Source: Mucilaginibacter sp. (GTDB lineage: Bacteria > Bacteroidota > Bacteroidia > Sphingobacteriales > Sphingobacteriaceae). Taken from it: a stretch of DNA of 39,181 bases. Of the stretch, positions 39,006 to 39,181 are shown piece after piece. The notes beneath the pieces are model-generated. The model had not been told where the DNA came from and did no database searches. It saw only the letters and a program-made list of their open reading frames with translations. The stretch is from the NCBI GenBank assembly GCA_028288305.1, contig JAQBOA010000096.1, positions 1-39,181 on the forward strand, in the 5' to 3' direction. The translations under genes were made by a program, and so were the position numbers. Positions within the stretch are counted from its first letter, which is position 1; each line of letters starts with the position of its first letter.

Positions 39006-39181
39006 ATGGATGTAAAAGAAGTTGAGCGTTTGATCAGGATCAGCAAGGAAAAACCGATGCTGCCTGAAGTTTATGTTCCATGGCATGAAGAACTAAAACC
39101 TGAAGAAGTATTTTTACCGGAGAAACTAAATTCATTAGAAGGCCTTGCATTATATGAAACGCTTACCCCTTTTCAAAAACT
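39006..39181 (+). CDS. N-terminal part of a gene cut by the window end, possibly a diiron oxygenase
   Basis: The open frame runs from ATG 39006 to the edge (58 codons). MDVKEVERLIRISKEKPMLP, VPWHEELKPEEVFLPEKL and SLEGLALYETLTPFQK are readable. The phrase after LEGLALYETLTP is reminiscent of the beginning of AurF-like diiron oxygenases, but no metal ligands are in view. The assignment is tentative; the gene itself is likely real. Confidence 0.5.
   Translation, partial: MDVKEVERLIRISKEKPMLPEVYVPWHEELKPEEVFLPEKLNSLEGLALYETLTPFQK

Overview
The window looks like a chromosomal segment of a Bacteroidota bacterium, most probably family Sphingobacteriaceae (Mucilaginibacter or Pedobacter type). The evidence is the set of Bacteroidota-restricted families (DUF5686 with a CarboxypepD_reg-like N-terminus, DUF4905-like and DUF4296 proteins, a 910-aa MG2/plug-domain exoprotein, the CDGSH protein), a eukaryote/archaeal-type prolyl-tRNA synthetase, low G+C, little use of Shine-Dalgarno sites and several TAnnTTTG-like promoter elements. 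No rRNA, tRNA or CRISPR array is visible.

Layout. 1-1.6 kb: the end of a GNAT acetyltransferase, a broken AlbA_2 gene, a second GNAT gene, and a GxxExxY (PD-(D/E)XK-like) gene bounded by 33-nt inverted repeats. 1.7-7.4 kb: a YbbA-YbbP-TesA-like export/lipase group, a CDGSH Fe-S protein, an alpha/beta hydrolase and a small membrane-anchored protein. 7.5-12.6 kb: signal peptidase I, a small cold-shock-type N-terminal-region protein, then an operon of a small unknown protein plus a DUF5686 outer-membrane protein followed by a MarR regulator. A perfect 17-bp-arm palindrome lies in the operon promoter and a half copy lies before marR. 12.9-16.1 kb: a DUF2809/MpaB-type oxygenase pair behind another palindromic operator, two small proteins and a nucleoid-associated protein (NdpA). 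16.1-19.7 kb: an accessory block with a serine hydrolase, a duplicated and frameshifted NdpA 3' end, a RelA/SpoT-domain protein and a RelE/ParE-type toxin-antitoxin pair. 19.7-39.2 kb: mostly housekeeping genes (GrpB family, DUF2400, cystathionine gamma-synthase/lyase, ProRS, DUF4905-like, LysM-RlpA-like protein, uridine kinase, CoA-transferase subunits A and B, CE2-type esterase, MutS2, DUF4296 lipoprotein, YggS/PLPBP, GNAT, aspartate kinase, MG2/plug protein, VOC protein), ending in a gene cut by the window edge.

The most unusual property is how the intergenic space is filled. Many gaps carry a long perfect or imperfect inverted repeat built from short recurring words, and several distinct families are present. 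One family is translated in frame inside the DUF2400 gene, one palindrome appears inserted inside another repeat, one pair brackets the GxxExxY gene, and several supply or overlap the stop codon of the neighbouring gene. Together with the NdpA 3'-end duplication and the toxin-antitoxin/RelA block, this suggests a genome shaped by small mobile palindromic elements.

All identifications are by reading motifs and family resemblance. No database search was run, and repeat identities were counted by hand.
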